A program made the translations under genes and the position numbers. Of a stretch of 64,000 nucleotides of DNA, positions 18,601 through 27,002 are shown one piece after another. Origin of the DNA: Phyllobacterium sp. OV277 (GTDB lineage Bacteria; Pseudomonadota; Alphaproteobacteria; Rhizobiales; Rhizobiaceae). The notes under the pieces were generated by a model. The model made no database searches, was not told where the DNA came from, and was given only the letters and a program-made list of their open reading frames with translations. The first letter of the stretch is position 1. Each line of letters begins with the position of its first letter. The DNA lies in NCBI RefSeq assembly GCF_900104355.1, contig NZ_FNIY01000001.1, positions 868,001-932,000 on the forward strand. Reading direction: 5' to 3'.

Positions 18601-19147
18601 CAAGGAAGCCGTCTTCCCCTTCGCCCGCTTCCCCGGTGTCGATATTCTGCTCGGACCGGAAATGCGCTCGACCGGTGAAGTCATGGGCCTCGATTACGAT
18701 TACGCCCTCGCCTTTGCCAAGGCGCAGCTTGGTGCCGGTGTTGATCTTCCGCGTGATGGCACATTGTTCGTGTCGGTGCGTGATGAGGACAAACAGCGCA
18801 TTCTTGCACCGGTCAAGCGCCTGTCGGAATTGGGCTTCAAGGTTCTGGCGACCGGCGGTACAGCCCGTTTCCTCGCGGAAAACGGCGTAGCGGCCCAGAA
18901 GATCAACAAGGTTCAGGAGGGACGTCCGCATGTTGAGGACGCCATCCGAAACCGGCAGGTGCAGCTGGTGTTCAACACCACCGATAGCGCCAAGGCGATC
19001 TCGGACTCCAAATCACTGCGCCGTGCCACATTGATGCAGAAGGTACCTTACTACACCACCCTTTCAGGTGCCGATGCGGTGGCGGAAGCCATTGCAGCGC
19101 TCAAAGCCGGTTCGCTCGAAGTGCGTCCGCTGCAGGATTATTTCTAA
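15665..19147 (+). CDS. carB: carbamoyl-phosphate synthase large subunit
   Basis: ATP-dependent synthesis of carbamoyl phosphate from bicarbonate and CarA-derived ammonia. The 1160 residues contain two homologous ATP-grasp halves (about 1-400 and 560-940), each beginning with an IxGxGPxxIGQ-type loop ([19 protein letters not shown] and [19 protein letters not shown]), an oligomerisation domain between them, and a C-terminal MGS-like allosteric domain (about 1010-1150; [17 protein letters not shown]). The start ATG has a GGAAG ribosome site. A strong terminator follows. Confidence 0.98.
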   Translation: MPKRTDIKSILIIGAGPIIIGQACEFDYSGTQACKALKEEGYRVILVNSNPATIMTDPELADATYIEPITPEVVAKIIAKERPDALLPTMGGQTALNTALSLRRMGVLERYNVEMIGANAEAIDKAEDRALFREAMAKIGLETPKSMLANATDVKNLDRRLHKEQREVVKAKYSGDELDAALDKLETEWQLGEGDRKQRYVSHALGMAGAALDHVGLPAIIRPSFTMGGTGGGIAYNRSEFYEIIGSGLDASPTTEVLIEESVLGWKEYEMEVVRDKADNCIIICSIENIDPMGVHTGDSITVAPALTLTDKEYQIMRNASIAVLREIGVETGGSNVQFAVNPENGRLIVIEMNPRVSRSSALASKATGFPIAKIAAKLAVGYTLDELENDITGGATPASFEPSIDYVVTKIPRFAFEKFPGAEPTLTTAMKSVGEVMAIGRTFKESLQKALRGLETGLTGLDEIAIPGLGEGSDNNAIRAAIGTPTPDRLRMVAQALRLGLSVEEVHEGCKIDPWFLEQMAEIIATEERVREHGLPQDAQNLRMLKGMGFSDARLGSLAKIDANDVFKLRRKLGVHPVFKRIDTCAAEFASPTAYMYSTYEVPFAGAVASEAQVSDRKKVVILGGGPNRIGQGIEFDYCCCHAAFALRDAGYEAIMINCNPETVSTDYDTSDRLYFEPLTAEDVLEILRTEQTAGTLHGVIVQFGGQTPLKLADALEKAGIPILGTSPDAIDLAEDRDRFQKLLIKLDLTQPKNGIAYSVEQARTIAGELGFPLVVRPSYVLGGRAMQIIHDERALQSYLLDTVPELVPEDIKQKYPNDKTGQINTLLGKNPLLFDRYLSEAIEVDVDCLCDGKDTWICGIMEHIEEAGIHSGDSACSLPVHSLSAEIVEQLEAETAALAKSLNVVGLMNVQYAIKDGTIYVLEVNPRASRTVPFVAKTIGKPIAKIAARIMAGETLDEALGNYGGKPSGTARKHIAVKEAVFPFARFPGVDILLGPEMRSTGEVMGLDYDYALAFAKAQLGAGVDLPRDGTLFVSVRDEDKQRILAPVKRLSELGFKVLATGGTARFLAENGVAAQKINKVQEGRPHVEDAIRNRQVQLVFNTTDSAKAISDSKSLRRATLMQKVPYYTTLSGADAVAEAIAALKAGSLEVRPLQDYF

Positions 19148-19154
19148 GACATGA

Positions 19155-19190
19155 TCCGGTCACGGCATGCGCCGTGACCGGATACTTTTT
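19155..19190 (+). terminator. intrinsic terminator of carB
   Basis: TCCGGTCACGGC and GCCGTGACCGGA form a perfect 12-bp stem with loop ATGC (19155-19182), followed by TACTTTTTT. It abuts the stop codon of the convergent DUF1801 gene. Confidence 0.93.
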
Positions 19191-19568
19191 TCAGTCGCGC
19201 TTGGCTTCCTTTGTCGGATCGCCCTTTTCCGCATTGAGCGCCACACCTGCCGTGACAAGCTTGCGCACAATAGCTGTCTTGATCTCGCCCGGTCCCTGAA
19301 GTTTTAGCGAAGCCATCAGAAAGCTGCCGCTCTCATCCAGTTTCGGTTCGAGCGACTTCATTTCCGCACCGCGCCACAGGGAAAACGCCACATGCGACTT
19401 GTGCGCTTTGAACAGACACACCGGACCATTGGACTCATAGACGGGATGCCCCCATTTGAAGGTCTCGGTAATGCCCTCGACACTCAATATGTCGCGGCGT
19501 AGCGCGACAACAGCTTCCGCCTGCCAGCCGCCAAGGCCCGCAATATAATCGTCAACCGTCTTGGCCAT
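19191..19568 (-). CDS. DUF1801 domain-containing protein
   Basis: A 125-residue soluble protein of the DUF1801 (YdhG-like) type. Conserved features are YIAGLGGWQAEAVVALRRDI near the start and ETFKWGHPVYE in the middle. The family has no firm biochemical role. ATG 19568 has GGGGAG upstream. It lies 29 nt downstream of an ArsR-type regulator gene on the same strand, so the two form an operon. Confidence 0.88.
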   Translation of the reverse strand: MAKTVDDYIAGLGGWQAEAVVALRRDILSVEGITETFKWGHPVYESNGPVCLFKAHKSHVAFSLWRGAEMKSLEPKLDESGSFLMASLKLQGPGEIKTAIVRKLVTAGVALNAEKGDPTKEAKRD

Positions 19569-19597
19569 ATTCACTCCCCTCATGCTTTGGAAATTGG

Positions 19598-19945
19598 TTA
19601 GTTCGGCGTCCCGTTGGGATCACCCTTCTGCAAGGTCTGCAGATAATCTTCAAGCCGGTCGAGGCTCTGATCCCAGAACCGGCGGTAATGCTCGAGCCAG
19701 TCCGATACTTCACGCAAAGGTCCAGCCTCCAAACGGCAGGGCCGCCATTGGGCTTCGCGCCCGCGCGCAATCAGGCCCGCCTTCTCCAGCACCTTCAGAT
19801 GTTTTGAAACCGCTGGCATGCTCATGTTGAATGGCTCGGCCAATTCAGTCACAGATGTTTCGCCTTCGGACAGTCGCGCCAGAATAGCCCGCCGCGTTGG
19901 ATCGGCGAGAGCAGACAATATGCCACTGAGACGGTCAGGCGTCAT
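19598..19945 (-). CDS. ArsR-family (SdpR-like) transcriptional regulator
   Basis: A 115-residue winged helix-turn-helix protein. RLSGILSALADPTRRAILARL followed by SVTELAEPFNMSMPAVSKHL (about 28-60) is the typical ArsR core. It lacks the CxC metal-binding motif on the recognition helix, so metal sensing is unlikely. It heads an operon with DUF1801. ACCTTTAGGT (19958-19967), a perfect 4-2-4 palindrome just upstream, may be its own operator. Confidence 0.9.
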   Translation of the reverse strand: MTPDRLSGILSALADPTRRAILARLSEGETSVTELAEPFNMSMPAVSKHLKVLEKAGLIARGREAQWRPCRLEAGPLREVSDWLEHYRRFWDQSLDRLEDYLQTLQKGDPNGTPN

Positions 19946-19955
19946 ATTTATTACA

Positions 19956-19970
19956 TTACCTTTAGGTTAA
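19956..19970. promoter_or_regulatory. candidate ArsR operator
   Basis: TTACCTTTAGGTTAA contains the perfect core ACCTTTAGGT and sits in the AT-rich leader of the ArsR gene, 11 nt before its start. Confidence 0.4.
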
Positions 19971-20110
19971 ATAACCAAATAGTTTAATACTGCAAATCCT
20001 ATGGGATTGTCAAGATTCGACATTGCAATGGTATCAGCATTGAGAGGTGTAATCTTGATCGATATTCAGCGCTCCAACGAAAAACGCAAAAGGGTGTAAA
20101 GCGATCTTTC

Positions 20111-20134
20111 ATACTTCGATCAGGGCCGAAGTAT
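20111..20134. promoter_or_regulatory. inverted repeat upstream of monooxygenase gene
   Basis: ATACTTCG (20111-20118) and CGAAGTAT (20127-20134) are perfect 8-bp arms 8 nt apart, about 50 nt before the 20184 start. It could be an operator or an RNA hairpin. Confidence 0.4.
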
Positions 20135-20183
20135 CTCATTGAGATAACGTGCTTAGCTCGTGCGATAACGAGGTAGCAAATAA

Positions 20184-20510
20184 ATGAAAAAGCAATTTTA
20201 CACATCCGCCGATCTAAACGAGGGTTTCGTTGTTGCGATCAGCATTGAAGCCAAGAAAGGCCAAGAAGAGGCTGTAGGAGCCCTGCTCAAGGGGCTCGTT
20301 GCGCCAACAATGGCTGAACCCGGCGTCAAACTCTTCTTGCCGTATCGCTCGCCAACCAACCCGGCCAATTTCTTTCTGTACGAGCTTTATGTCGATGAGG
20401 CAGGTTGGCAACAACATCAAGAAACTGAGCACTTCAAAGCAGCCATCGAAAAGCTGCTTCCCCTGACAGCAAAGCGCGAGCGACTGCCATTCGTTCCGTT
20501 TTTTGAGTAA
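20184..20510 (+). CDS. putative quinol monooxygenase (ABM domain)
   Basis: A 108-residue ferredoxin-like-fold protein of the antibiotic biosynthesis monooxygenase (YgiN-like) type. The pattern VAISIEAKKGQEEAVGALL, the central NPANFFLYELYVDEAGWQQH and a C-terminal PF are typical. Family members oxidise quinols or act in redox homeostasis without a cofactor; the substrate here is unknown. It is followed by a separately promoted NmrA-like reductase. Confidence 0.85.
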   Translation: MKKQFYTSADLNEGFVVAISIEAKKGQEEAVGALLKGLVAPTMAEPGVKLFLPYRSPTNPANFFLYELYVDEAGWQQHQETEHFKAAIEKLLPLTAKRERLPFVPFFE

Positions 20511-20603
20511 ACTATTCTTTCAGTTTGGAGCCAACCACGGATCAGCTTCTGCCTATTTTCAGGCATCACCCTCGCTTGGACAAAATGACCTTCAACAGAC
20601 CGA

Positions 20604-20634
20604 TTGACCTCAACTTAAGTTGAGGTTCTATAAA
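20604..20634 (+). promoter_or_regulatory. SoxR-type promoter with 19-bp spacer
   Basis: TTGACC (20604-20609) and TATAAA (20629-20634) are separated by exactly 19 bp. The dyad CCTCAACTTAAGTTGAGG (20608-20625) is a perfect 18-bp palindrome overlapping the -35 box, 20 bp with the flanking A/T. The known E. coli SoxR site is CCTCAAGTTAACTTGAGG with the same geometry, differing only in one swapped G/C pair. Long spacers of this kind are the hallmark of MerR-family activated promoters. Confidence 0.8.
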
Positions 20635-20672
20635 CCACGCTCCTACCGGAATCGACCTATCCAGGAGCAATC

Positions 20673-21548
20673 ATGTTGACCGACATTGAAAGACTAACAG
20701 ACGCACAGTTTCTCCGGCTGTTTCAGGCAAAACGATTTCTTGTGACAGGCGCGACAGGCAATGTTGGCCGGCATATCGTCAATACACTATTGGAAAATGG
20801 CTATCTTGTCCGGGCGCTCACCCGTGATGCGAAGCGCGCCAATTTACCCCGCTGCGTTGAGGTGGTCGAAGGCGATCTGACAAGGCCTGAGACATTCGAG
20901 CGGGCACTGGCCGGGGTTGCAGGGCTTCATCTCATCACCATTGGCGGTGATGATTATACACCGCTCGAAAACGGCGACGAAATCGTGCAACTGGCGCGTT
21001 GGGAGGGTGTGCAGCGCATCAGCGTGCTCAGCGATGGCCGCACCGGCAGCGTTGAAAAGGCTGTTATGGCAAGCGATGTCGAATGGACGATTTTGCAGCC
21101 TGTTGATCTCATGTCCAACACGCTCGGCTGGATCAAGAGCATCAAAACCGCCAATGTGGTGCGTGAGCCCTATGGCCGTATGGCCAAAACGTTGATCCAC
21201 GAAGCGGATGTCGCTGCGGTTGCCGCAAAAATCCTGAGTGACGGCGGGCATTCACGCAAAACGCTCAAGCTGACAGGTTCCGAAGTCCTGACCATACCGG
21301 ACAAGATCCGGGCGATCAGCGCCGCCACGGGCAAGCCGATCACATATGTTGAAGTCAGCGAGGAGCATACAAGGCAGTCCATGCGCGAACTCGGTATTGA
21401 CGAGGATGTTATTGATTACGTGGTGGCATGGAACAGCAACCCGCCAGTGGAAGGCCGCGCGGTGACAAAGAGCGTACAGCAGGTGATTGGCCGCCCGCCC
21501 CTAAGCTTCACCCATTGGGTGAGAGAGCATGCTCCGCTGTTTATGTGA
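20673..21548 (+). CDS. NAD(P)-binding NmrA-like oxidoreductase
   Basis: A 291-residue atypical short-chain dehydrogenase with an N-terminal Rossmann motif, VTGATGNVGRHIV (about 19-31). The rest resembles the NmrA/quinone oxidoreductase-2 group, with the ISVLSDGRTGSVEKAVMASDVEWTIL-type central segment. It has CAGGAG at the proper distance. The SoxR-type promoter upstream suggests induction by redox-cycling compounds or nitric oxide. The catalytic Tyr-Lys pair of classic SDRs is not obvious. Confidence 0.85.
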   Translation: MLTDIERLTDAQFLRLFQAKRFLVTGATGNVGRHIVNTLLENGYLVRALTRDAKRANLPRCVEVVEGDLTRPETFERALAGVAGLHLITIGGDDYTPLENGDEIVQLARWEGVQRISVLSDGRTGSVEKAVMASDVEWTILQPVDLMSNTLGWIKSIKTANVVREPYGRMAKTLIHEADVAAVAAKILSDGGHSRKTLKLTGSEVLTIPDKIRAISAATGKPITYVEVSEEHTRQSMRELGIDEDVIDYVVAWNSNPPVEGRAVTKSVQQVIGRPPLSFTHWVREHAPLFM

Positions 21549-21864
21549 GTGGGGTAGAGGGTGTGGTTCGTGGTTCGTGGTTCGTGGTTCGACAAGCTCA
21601 CCATGAGGGAGATGGGTGATGCAACGCTAATCGTAAAGATTGCAGAATAAAACTCCCTGCAACCTCCCCCCTCTCCGTCATCCTCAGTCCTCGGGTTTAA
21701 CCCGAGGATGACGGAGAGGGGGGATCTAAGGGAGCCAAGTTTTGCAACGTTGGTGATTAGTATTGCATCACCCATCTCCCTCATGGTGAGCTTGTCGAAC
21801 CACGAACCACGAACAATAGACATGCAAACCTATAGGCGTATCGAAGGACACGTGAACCACGGCC
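21549..21864. other. intergenic region filled by a composite repeat
   Basis: This convergent gap between the NmrA-like and ABC transporter genes is almost wholly occupied by the composite C/A repeat. I see no gene in it. Confidence 0.7.
21563..21813. repeat. composite repeat: C arms enclosing a single A hairpin
   Basis: Four heptads (21563-21590) plus the C arm open the unit and the mirrored arm closes it (21776-21813). Inside is one A hairpin, CCGTCATCCTCAGTCCTCGG through CCGAGGATGACGG (21675-21714), with a short-arm version of the fold. The core again has AAAGATTGCAGAATAAAACT. Confidence 0.8.
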
Positions 21865-23649
21865 CTAAACCCCGCTCAAGCCCTCTTCTTCCATACCGTG
21901 ACCGCTGGGATCGCTGATAAAATGCAGCACTTTGGAGAACACATGGTTGGTTTTGTCCTCGCGCCCGATATGCACCACGGTTGACTTGGCGAGTTTGTCG
22001 CGCAGCACGCCCAGAACGCGGTCATGCGCTTCGGCTTCCATGGCATCGAGAGACTCGTCAATAACAACCCATTGCGGCTTGTGCAGCATCAGCCGGGCGA
22101 AGGCCAGAGACTGCTGCTCGTCATCGCTCAGCTCACGATCCCAGCGCGTGCGGAAATCCAGCATGGTTTCCAGCCGATCAAGACCAAGCTCATGCAGGGC
22201 AGAGACAAGCTCCGTGTCAGGAAAAGCATCTTTGCCGAGCGGATAGGACATGACCTCCCGCAGACTACCCGGCGGAAAATAGGGCGAGCGCGGCATATAA
22301 AGAATTGAGGTGTCCTTTGGCAGGGCGATGTTGCCCGCACCCCATGGCCACAGACCGGCAATCGCGCGGAACAGCAATGTTCGGTCAATGCCGGGCTCGC
22401 TGGTGATGAGCACGCGCTCCCCCTCTTTCACCACGGCTTTCTTCTCTTTCAGGCGCACCGTTGCGAGTGGCGCAGTAATCTTTAATCCATCGAAAACCAG
22501 TTGATTGCTATCCGATTCCGAGAACTTGATCCGCTGTTCGACGCTGTTGAGCGTGTCCATCGACTGCACCGCCTGACGGAAGGATGTGACACGCAAAAGC
22601 GTGGCGCGCCAGTCGGCAATCGCCCCGAAATTGTCGACGAACCATTTGAGCGAGGCCTGAAGCTGGTTGAACGAACCAACAGCGATGATCATGCCGCCAA
22701 AGGACAAGTTGCCGGTGAAATAGACAGGTGCGGCCACCAGATAAGGCGCGACATTGGTGAACCAGCCATAGCCCGATGTCACCCACACAAGTTGCGTCCA
22801 GGCGGAAACCAGTTTGCGGATCGCCCCCATCAGGCTGTCGACATCGAGACCGAGCCTCACCTTTTCATCCTGCTCGCCCCGATAGAGCGAAATGGCATCA
22901 ATATGCTCATTGACGCGCATCAGCGAAAAACGCAGGTCAGACTCGCGCTGATAGCGGTCAGCATTGAGCTTGATCAGCTTACGCCCGACGAACCAGCTGA
23001 TTGCCGATGCTGAACCGGCATAGAGGATTGCGGCCCAAACCATGTAGCCGGGAATGGAAAAACTGTAGCCATAGACGTTGAAGACAAAGCCGCTGGAAAG
23101 CCCCCAGAGCACGCCAATGAAGCTTGCCACCAGAATGGATGCCTGCAGCAGGCCAAGACCAAGATCCGTCGACATTTCAGCCAGGTGGCGCGCGTCCTCA
23201 TGCAGACGCTGGTCGGGGTTAACGCCGATAGGCCCGGAATTGGAAAGCTTGAAAGCGCGGCGCGGGACGAGCCACTCGCCGATCAGATCGCGGGTCAGGC
23301 CTTCACGCAGTTTCATGCGCGTCATCTGGTTGAACCACGCCTGCGCCACGGCCAAGATCAGGAGAACAATCGCAATACCCAGAAACACCAGCAACTCGTT
23401 GACAAATGCCGGGAAATCCCGATGGGAAAGCGCATCAAGAAAGCGCCCGTTCCATTGGACGAGGCGGACTTGTCCTGCCGATGTGATGATGATGATGGCA
23501 AACAGGGTCAGCAGCAGCAATATGAGCCGATTGCGGACGGGTGAGATCCAATAAACGTCGAGGATAACGCGAAGCTGAGAAAGAAGTCCCACCTGCACTT
23601 CGCCGGCAACAGCGATGGCGGACGTCTTGCTCTGTTTCTCTTCCGCCAT
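21865..23649 (-). CDS. YddA/SbmA-like ABC transporter, fused permease-ATPase, with degenerate Walker A
   Basis: Inner-membrane half-transporter of 594 residues. Transmembrane helices occupy about 35-330 (SbmA/BacA-like membrane domain, with FNQLQASLKWFVDNFGAIADWRA near its end) and the nucleotide-binding domain about 370-590. The signature LSDDEQQSLAFARLMLHKPQ and Walker B VVIDESLDAM are present. The Walker A is not: the usual GxSGxGKST reads SEPGIDRTL (about 416-425), with Arg423 where Lys should be. Either ATP use is impaired or this is a conserved divergent subgroup. The substrate is unknown; no partner genes are adjacent. Confidence 0.85.
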   Translation of the reverse strand: MAEEKQSKTSAIAVAGEVQVGLLSQLRVILDVYWISPVRNRLILLLLTLFAIIIITSAGQVRLVQWNGRFLDALSHRDFPAFVNELLVFLGIAIVLLILAVAQAWFNQMTRMKLREGLTRDLIGEWLVPRRAFKLSNSGPIGVNPDQRLHEDARHLAEMSTDLGLGLLQASILVASFIGVLWGLSSGFVFNVYGYSFSIPGYMVWAAILYAGSASAISWFVGRKLIKLNADRYQRESDLRFSLMRVNEHIDAISLYRGEQDEKVRLGLDVDSLMGAIRKLVSAWTQLVWVTSGYGWFTNVAPYLVAAPVYFTGNLSFGGMIIAVGSFNQLQASLKWFVDNFGAIADWRATLLRVTSFRQAVQSMDTLNSVEQRIKFSESDSNQLVFDGLKITAPLATVRLKEKKAVVKEGERVLITSEPGIDRTLLFRAIAGLWPWGAGNIALPKDTSILYMPRSPYFPPGSLREVMSYPLGKDAFPDTELVSALHELGLDRLETMLDFRTRWDRELSDDEQQSLAFARLMLHKPQWVVIDESLDAMEAEAHDRVLGVLRDKLAKSTVVHIGREDKTNHVFSKVLHFISDPSGHGMEEEGLSGV

Positions 23650-23994
23650 GAGTTAGCCCCCGTGGACGACCATGATTCGCCACATCCACTCTACCATCAA
23701 AGGTTGCCAGCAAGGTTAAATTGCACGGGATAACGTGCTGGATTTCCCCAGCGCAAGTAAGGCTGAATTTCGCCTAATCAAGGGCAGAAGCGTGACCCCA
23801 ACAATGTGCGGTTTTGAATCCGGCTTGTTTCTGCTCCGATTCTGTCTTATGTATCCCGCATCGATTTATCGGTCGAGTGACTTTGCGACCCGCGCAACCT
23901 GTTGCGCTTCCTGATGAACTCCATTGCATAGGTTCGATTCCCTGGGCAGCATAGCTGTATGTTGCCTGTTTTATATCTCTGAAAGGAATTTCCC
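23650..23994. other. spacer with cold-shock gene leader
   Basis: Divergent gap between the ABC transporter and the first csp gene. Hairpins at 23871-23890 (GGTCG/CGACC) and 23892-23907 (GCGCAA/TTGCGC, perfect 6-4-6) lie in what is probably the long csp 5' leader. No open frame with a ribosome site is apparent. Confidence 0.5.
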
Positions 23995-24207
23995 ATGGCT
24001 ACGGGAACAGTGAAATGGTTCAACAGCACTAAAGGCTTTGGTTTCATCCAGCCTGACACCGGCGGTGCAGACGTTTTCGTACACATCTCTGCTGTTGAGC
24101 GTGCAGGTTTGCGCGGCCTCAATGACGGCCAGAAGATCAACTACGAAATCGTACAGGATCGTCGTTCGGGCAAGTCGTCCGCAGACAACCTCAGCGTTGC
24201 TGGCTAA
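23995..24207 (+). CDS. cspA: cold-shock protein, CspA family
   Basis: A 70-residue single cold-shock domain protein. RNP1 (KGFGFIQ, about 16-22) and RNP2 (VFVHIS, about 30-35) are intact, so it should bind single-stranded RNA or DNA as an RNA chaperone. The AAAGGAA ribosome site lies 8 nt before ATG. A long hairpin-rich leader suggests post-transcriptional control as in other csp genes; whether this copy responds to cold is not shown. Confidence 0.95.
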   Translation: MATGTVKWFNSTKGFGFIQPDTGGADVFVHISAVERAGLRGLNDGQKINYEIVQDRRSGKSSADNLSVAG

Positions 24208-24251
24208 TCGCCGCAAGCGAAAATCTCCGGATTTTCCAGCGCACACATTTG

Positions 24252-24280
24252 AAAAGGCGGGATTTTAATCCCGCCTTTTT
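24252..24280. terminator. bidirectional terminator between csp and MDR genes
   Basis: AAAAGGCGGGAT and ATCCCGCCTTTTT form a 12-bp stem with loop TTTA. The A-run and T-run on either side let it serve both the csp gene and the convergent reductase at 24307. Confidence 0.9.
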
Positions 24281-24306
24281 GCATATTATCAATTGGGTTT
24301 CAGGCT

Positions 24307-25338
24307 TCAGCCGATCTCGACAACGAGCTTGCCAAAGGGGCCACGCTCCAGATGGTCGAGCGCATTAGCAAAATCTTCCATCTTGTAGACGGCATCAATG
24401 ACAGGCGTCATGCCGGACAGATCGAAGGCGCAGACCAGATCTTCCAGCGAACGCCGGTGCCCGACCTGAATTCCCTCAACGATCAGACGTTTGCGGGCAA
24501 AGGCGCCGAAACCGCCGGATATCTCAAAACCATCGATTACGCCGATCAGCGATATCCGTCCACAGACCGCAGCGGCCCGCAGGGATTTGTCGAGATGTGC
24601 GCCGCCGATCGTCTCCAATATATGGTCCGCACCATGATCATTGGTCAGACGGTAGACCGCTTCCACCCAATCCTCTTTCTGGCGATTGATGCCGTGATGG
24701 GCACCAAGCTCCTTGGCCCAAGCCAGTTTCTTATCATCGCCTGATACAACGATGACTTGGGCGCCGTGCATCAATGCAATCTGCATGCCGGAGATCGCCA
24801 CACCGCCGGTGCCGATGACAACCACCGTCTGCCCTGCCCGCAGCTTGCCGCGCTCGACCAGCGCCGTCCATGCGGTCAGGCCAGCACAAGGCAGCGTACT
24901 TGCCTGCAGATCAGTGAGCTTGCTCGGTGCGCGCACTGCCCAATCCTCGTGCAGGACAACATATTCGGCAAGTACACCCTGCATCGGCCCGCCAAGAACA
25001 CGGTCATTCGGATCGCGGGCAGTCCCCGGACCATTACCGTCGATCCAATCGGGTAGAAACGTCGAGATGACCCGATCACCTTCAACGAACCGTGTCACAT
25101 CACGCCCGGCAGCCACAACGGTTCCGGCCAGATCGGAAAGAGGCGTGACCGGTTCGGTCTGTGGTATCGGCAAACCAAAACCGAGATCGACCAGCAGCTT
25201 GTCGCGATAATTAAGCGAGGCAGCGCTCGCTTTCACAAGGATTTCCCTCGGGCCGGGTACCGGGATGTTGGCCTCGATCAATTTGAGGTTTTCGCGTCCG
25301 GCACCGCCAAGCACCCAGCGCTTCATTGTCTTGCTCAT
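24307..25338 (-). CDS. NAD(P)-dependent alcohol dehydrogenase/quinone reductase, MDR family
   Basis: A 343-residue medium-chain reductase. The N-terminal GroES-like domain (about 20-130) contains LSDLAGTVVAAGRDVTRF, and the Rossmann domain has VIGTGGVAISGMQIA (about 172-186). The cysteine/histidine zinc ligands of classic alcohol dehydrogenases are not evident, favouring a zinc-independent reductase. ATG 25338 follows GAGGAAG. It is divergent from a LysR regulator at 25461, its probable controller. Confidence 0.87.
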   Translation of the reverse strand: MSKTMKRWVLGGAGRENLKLIEANIPVPGPREILVKASAASLNYRDKLLVDLGFGLPIPQTEPVTPLSDLAGTVVAAGRDVTRFVEGDRVISTFLPDWIDGNGPGTARDPNDRVLGGPMQGVLAEYVVLHEDWAVRAPSKLTDLQASTLPCAGLTAWTALVERGKLRAGQTVVVIGTGGVAISGMQIALMHGAQVIVVSGDDKKLAWAKELGAHHGINRQKEDWVEAVYRLTNDHGADHILETIGGAHLDKSLRAAAVCGRISLIGVIDGFEISGGFGAFARKRLIVEGIQVGHRRSLEDLVCAFDLSGMTPVIDAVYKMEDFANALDHLERGPFGKLVVEIG

Positions 25339-25414
25339 CGTTCTTCCTCGTTAAACCCTTTCATCGGGTGGAGGACATCAAACTATATGATCGATAGGCG
25401 ATGCAGTTGCGCTC

Positions 25415-25428
25415 ATATTGTGCAATAT
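25415..25428. promoter_or_regulatory. candidate LysR site in divergent promoter
   Basis: ATATTGTGCAATAT is a perfect 6-2-6 palindrome between the MDR and LysR genes, in the position expected for a LysR-type operator. Confidence 0.4.
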
Positions 25429-25460
25429 TGTATCCTGAAACTCTACAATGGAGCGATAAA

Positions 25461-26387
25461 ATGGATCGGCTTGCGGGTATTCAGGAATTTGTCGCGGTGG
25501 TGGACGCCGGAGGCTTTTCTGCCGCTGCCCAGAAACTTCACCTTTCCCGCTCTGCCGTCGGAAAAGCCATTGCCCGGCTGGAAGAACGGCTCGGCGTTCG
25601 TCTTTGCCACCGCACCACCCGGGCATTCAAGCTGACAAGCGATGGCCACGCTTTTTACGAGCATAGCGTGCGGATATTGGCCGAACTCGATATTGCCGAA
25701 AACGCCATGACGTCGGACAAGGAGCAACCGGCGGGCCGCCTGCGCCTCAGCGTTCCCGTGATTTTTGGCCGACGCTGCGTGGCTCCGGTTATCGCGGATA
25801 TCGCCCGCCAGTACAGCGAGCTGCGTTTTGATGTTTCCTTCACCGATCGGCCTGTTGACCTGATCGATGAGAGCTATGATCTCGTCGTCCGCAATTCTGC
25901 ACTGCCTGATAGTGCCGTTCTCACAGCGCGCCGGATTGCGCGTCAGCGTATGACGATATGTGCCGCTCCCGCCTATTTGGCTGCGCGTGGAACACCACGA
26001 AATATCGAGGATATTGCGGAGCACGACTCCATTGTTTATGGCCGCGACGGCAATACACGGCCTTGGGTTTTCCCCAACGGAAAAGGCGGCACCTACACCG
26101 CCCGTGCCCGCAGCCGCTTGATTCTCGATGATCTGGAGGCTGCTGCGGATATGGCCGTCGCGGGCATGGGGCTGGCGTGGCTGCCCTGCTGGCTCATTCG
26201 TGAACGAGTGCATAGCGGGACGCTTGTCCGGGTACTGCCCGACATCGAGCCGCTGGTTTTTGACACGTTTGCCGTCTGGCCGAAGGCACCCTTCATGCCC
26301 GCGCGGCTGCGCGTGCTGATCGATGCGCTTGCCTCCCGCCTGCCCGGGATGACCGGAGCAGACGGCGAAATCAAATCAGCTGCCTGA
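25461..26387 (+). CDS. LysR family transcriptional regulator
   Basis: A 308-residue regulator with an N-terminal helix-turn-helix (about 3-62; FSAAAQKLHLSRSAVGKAIARLE) and a periplasmic-binding-like effector domain. ATG 25461 follows GGAG with 7 nt spacing; the upstream frame to 25401 has no such signal. It is divergent from the MDR reductase, the classical LysR arrangement. Its end overlaps the convergent GST gene by 12 nt. Confidence 0.9.
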   Translation: MDRLAGIQEFVAVVDAGGFSAAAQKLHLSRSAVGKAIARLEERLGVRLCHRTTRAFKLTSDGHAFYEHSVRILAELDIAENAMTSDKEQPAGRLRLSVPVIFGRRCVAPVIADIARQYSELRFDVSFTDRPVDLIDESYDLVVRNSALPDSAVLTARRIARQRMTICAAPAYLAARGTPRNIEDIAEHDSIVYGRDGNTRPWVFPNGKGGTYTARARSRLILDDLEAAADMAVAGMGLAWLPCWLIRERVHSGTLVRVLPDIEPLVFDTFAVWPKAPFMPARLRVLIDALASRLPGMTGADGEIKSAA

Positions 26388-27002
26388 TGCGTCCGGCAGC
26401 CAGCCGATCGGCACATGCCCCTCATCGCCAGCCACACGGCTCAGCCATTTGGCCACAGACGGATAGGCAGACAGATCATAGCCCCCCAAGCTTGCCTCAT
26501 GGGTATAGGCATAAAGCGCGATATCGGCGACGCTGATGGCGTCACCGGCAAAATAGGGCGTCTTCTGCAATTGCTGTTCCATGACCAGCAATGCCTTATT
26601 TCCGCCCTCCAGCGTTGCCGCCAGCCGCTCCGGCGTCGCATCTTTCGCCCGCTCGGGATAGACAAGCAAAGCCCGCCGCACGGCAATATTGGGCTCATGC
26701 GTATATTGCTCGAAGAACAGCCATTGATACATCAGGGCGCGCGCATAGGAATCTTCCGGGATGAAGCGGGTGCCCTCGGCCAGATAAAGCAGGATCGCAT
26801 TCGACTCCGCCAGAAACCGGCCATCATCAAGCTCAAGCAGTGGCACCTTGCCATTGGGGTTCTTGGCGGTGAATGCAGGTTGTCGCGTCGACCCGTCGAT
26901 GGACGAAATAGCCACATGCTCAAACGGCAGACCAAGCTTGGCCATCAACAGGCGCGGCTTGTAGCAATTTCCGGAAGTCATCTGCGAATAAAGTATAGGC
27001 AT
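26376..27002 (-). CDS. glutathione S-transferase family protein
   Basis: A 208-residue cytosolic GST. The thioredoxin-like N-terminal domain (about 1-78) has YSQMTSGNCYKPRLLMAKLG and the glutathione-contacting NGKVPLLELDDGRFLAESNAI stretch. The helical C-terminal domain (about 85-205) contains the capping-box-like ISVADIALYAY. ATG 27002 has AGGAG 7 nt upstream; the longer frame to 27068 is not supported. The substrate is unknown. Confidence 0.9.
   Translation of the reverse strand: MPILYSQMTSGNCYKPRLLMAKLGLPFEHVAISSIDGSTRQPAFTAKNPNGKVPLLELDDGRFLAESNAILLYLAEGTRFIPEDSYARALMYQWLFFEQYTHEPNIAVRRALLVYPERAKDATPERLAATLEGGNKALLVMEQQLQKTPYFAGDAISVADIALYAYTHEASLGGYDLSAYPSVAKWLSRVAGDEGHVPIGWLPDASGS

Noticed and set aside
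23920-23960. GGTTCGATTCCCTGG resembling a tRNA T-arm
   Set aside because: The flanking five-base stems do not pair (ATAGG with CCCTG), and no acceptor or anticodon stem can be built around it.
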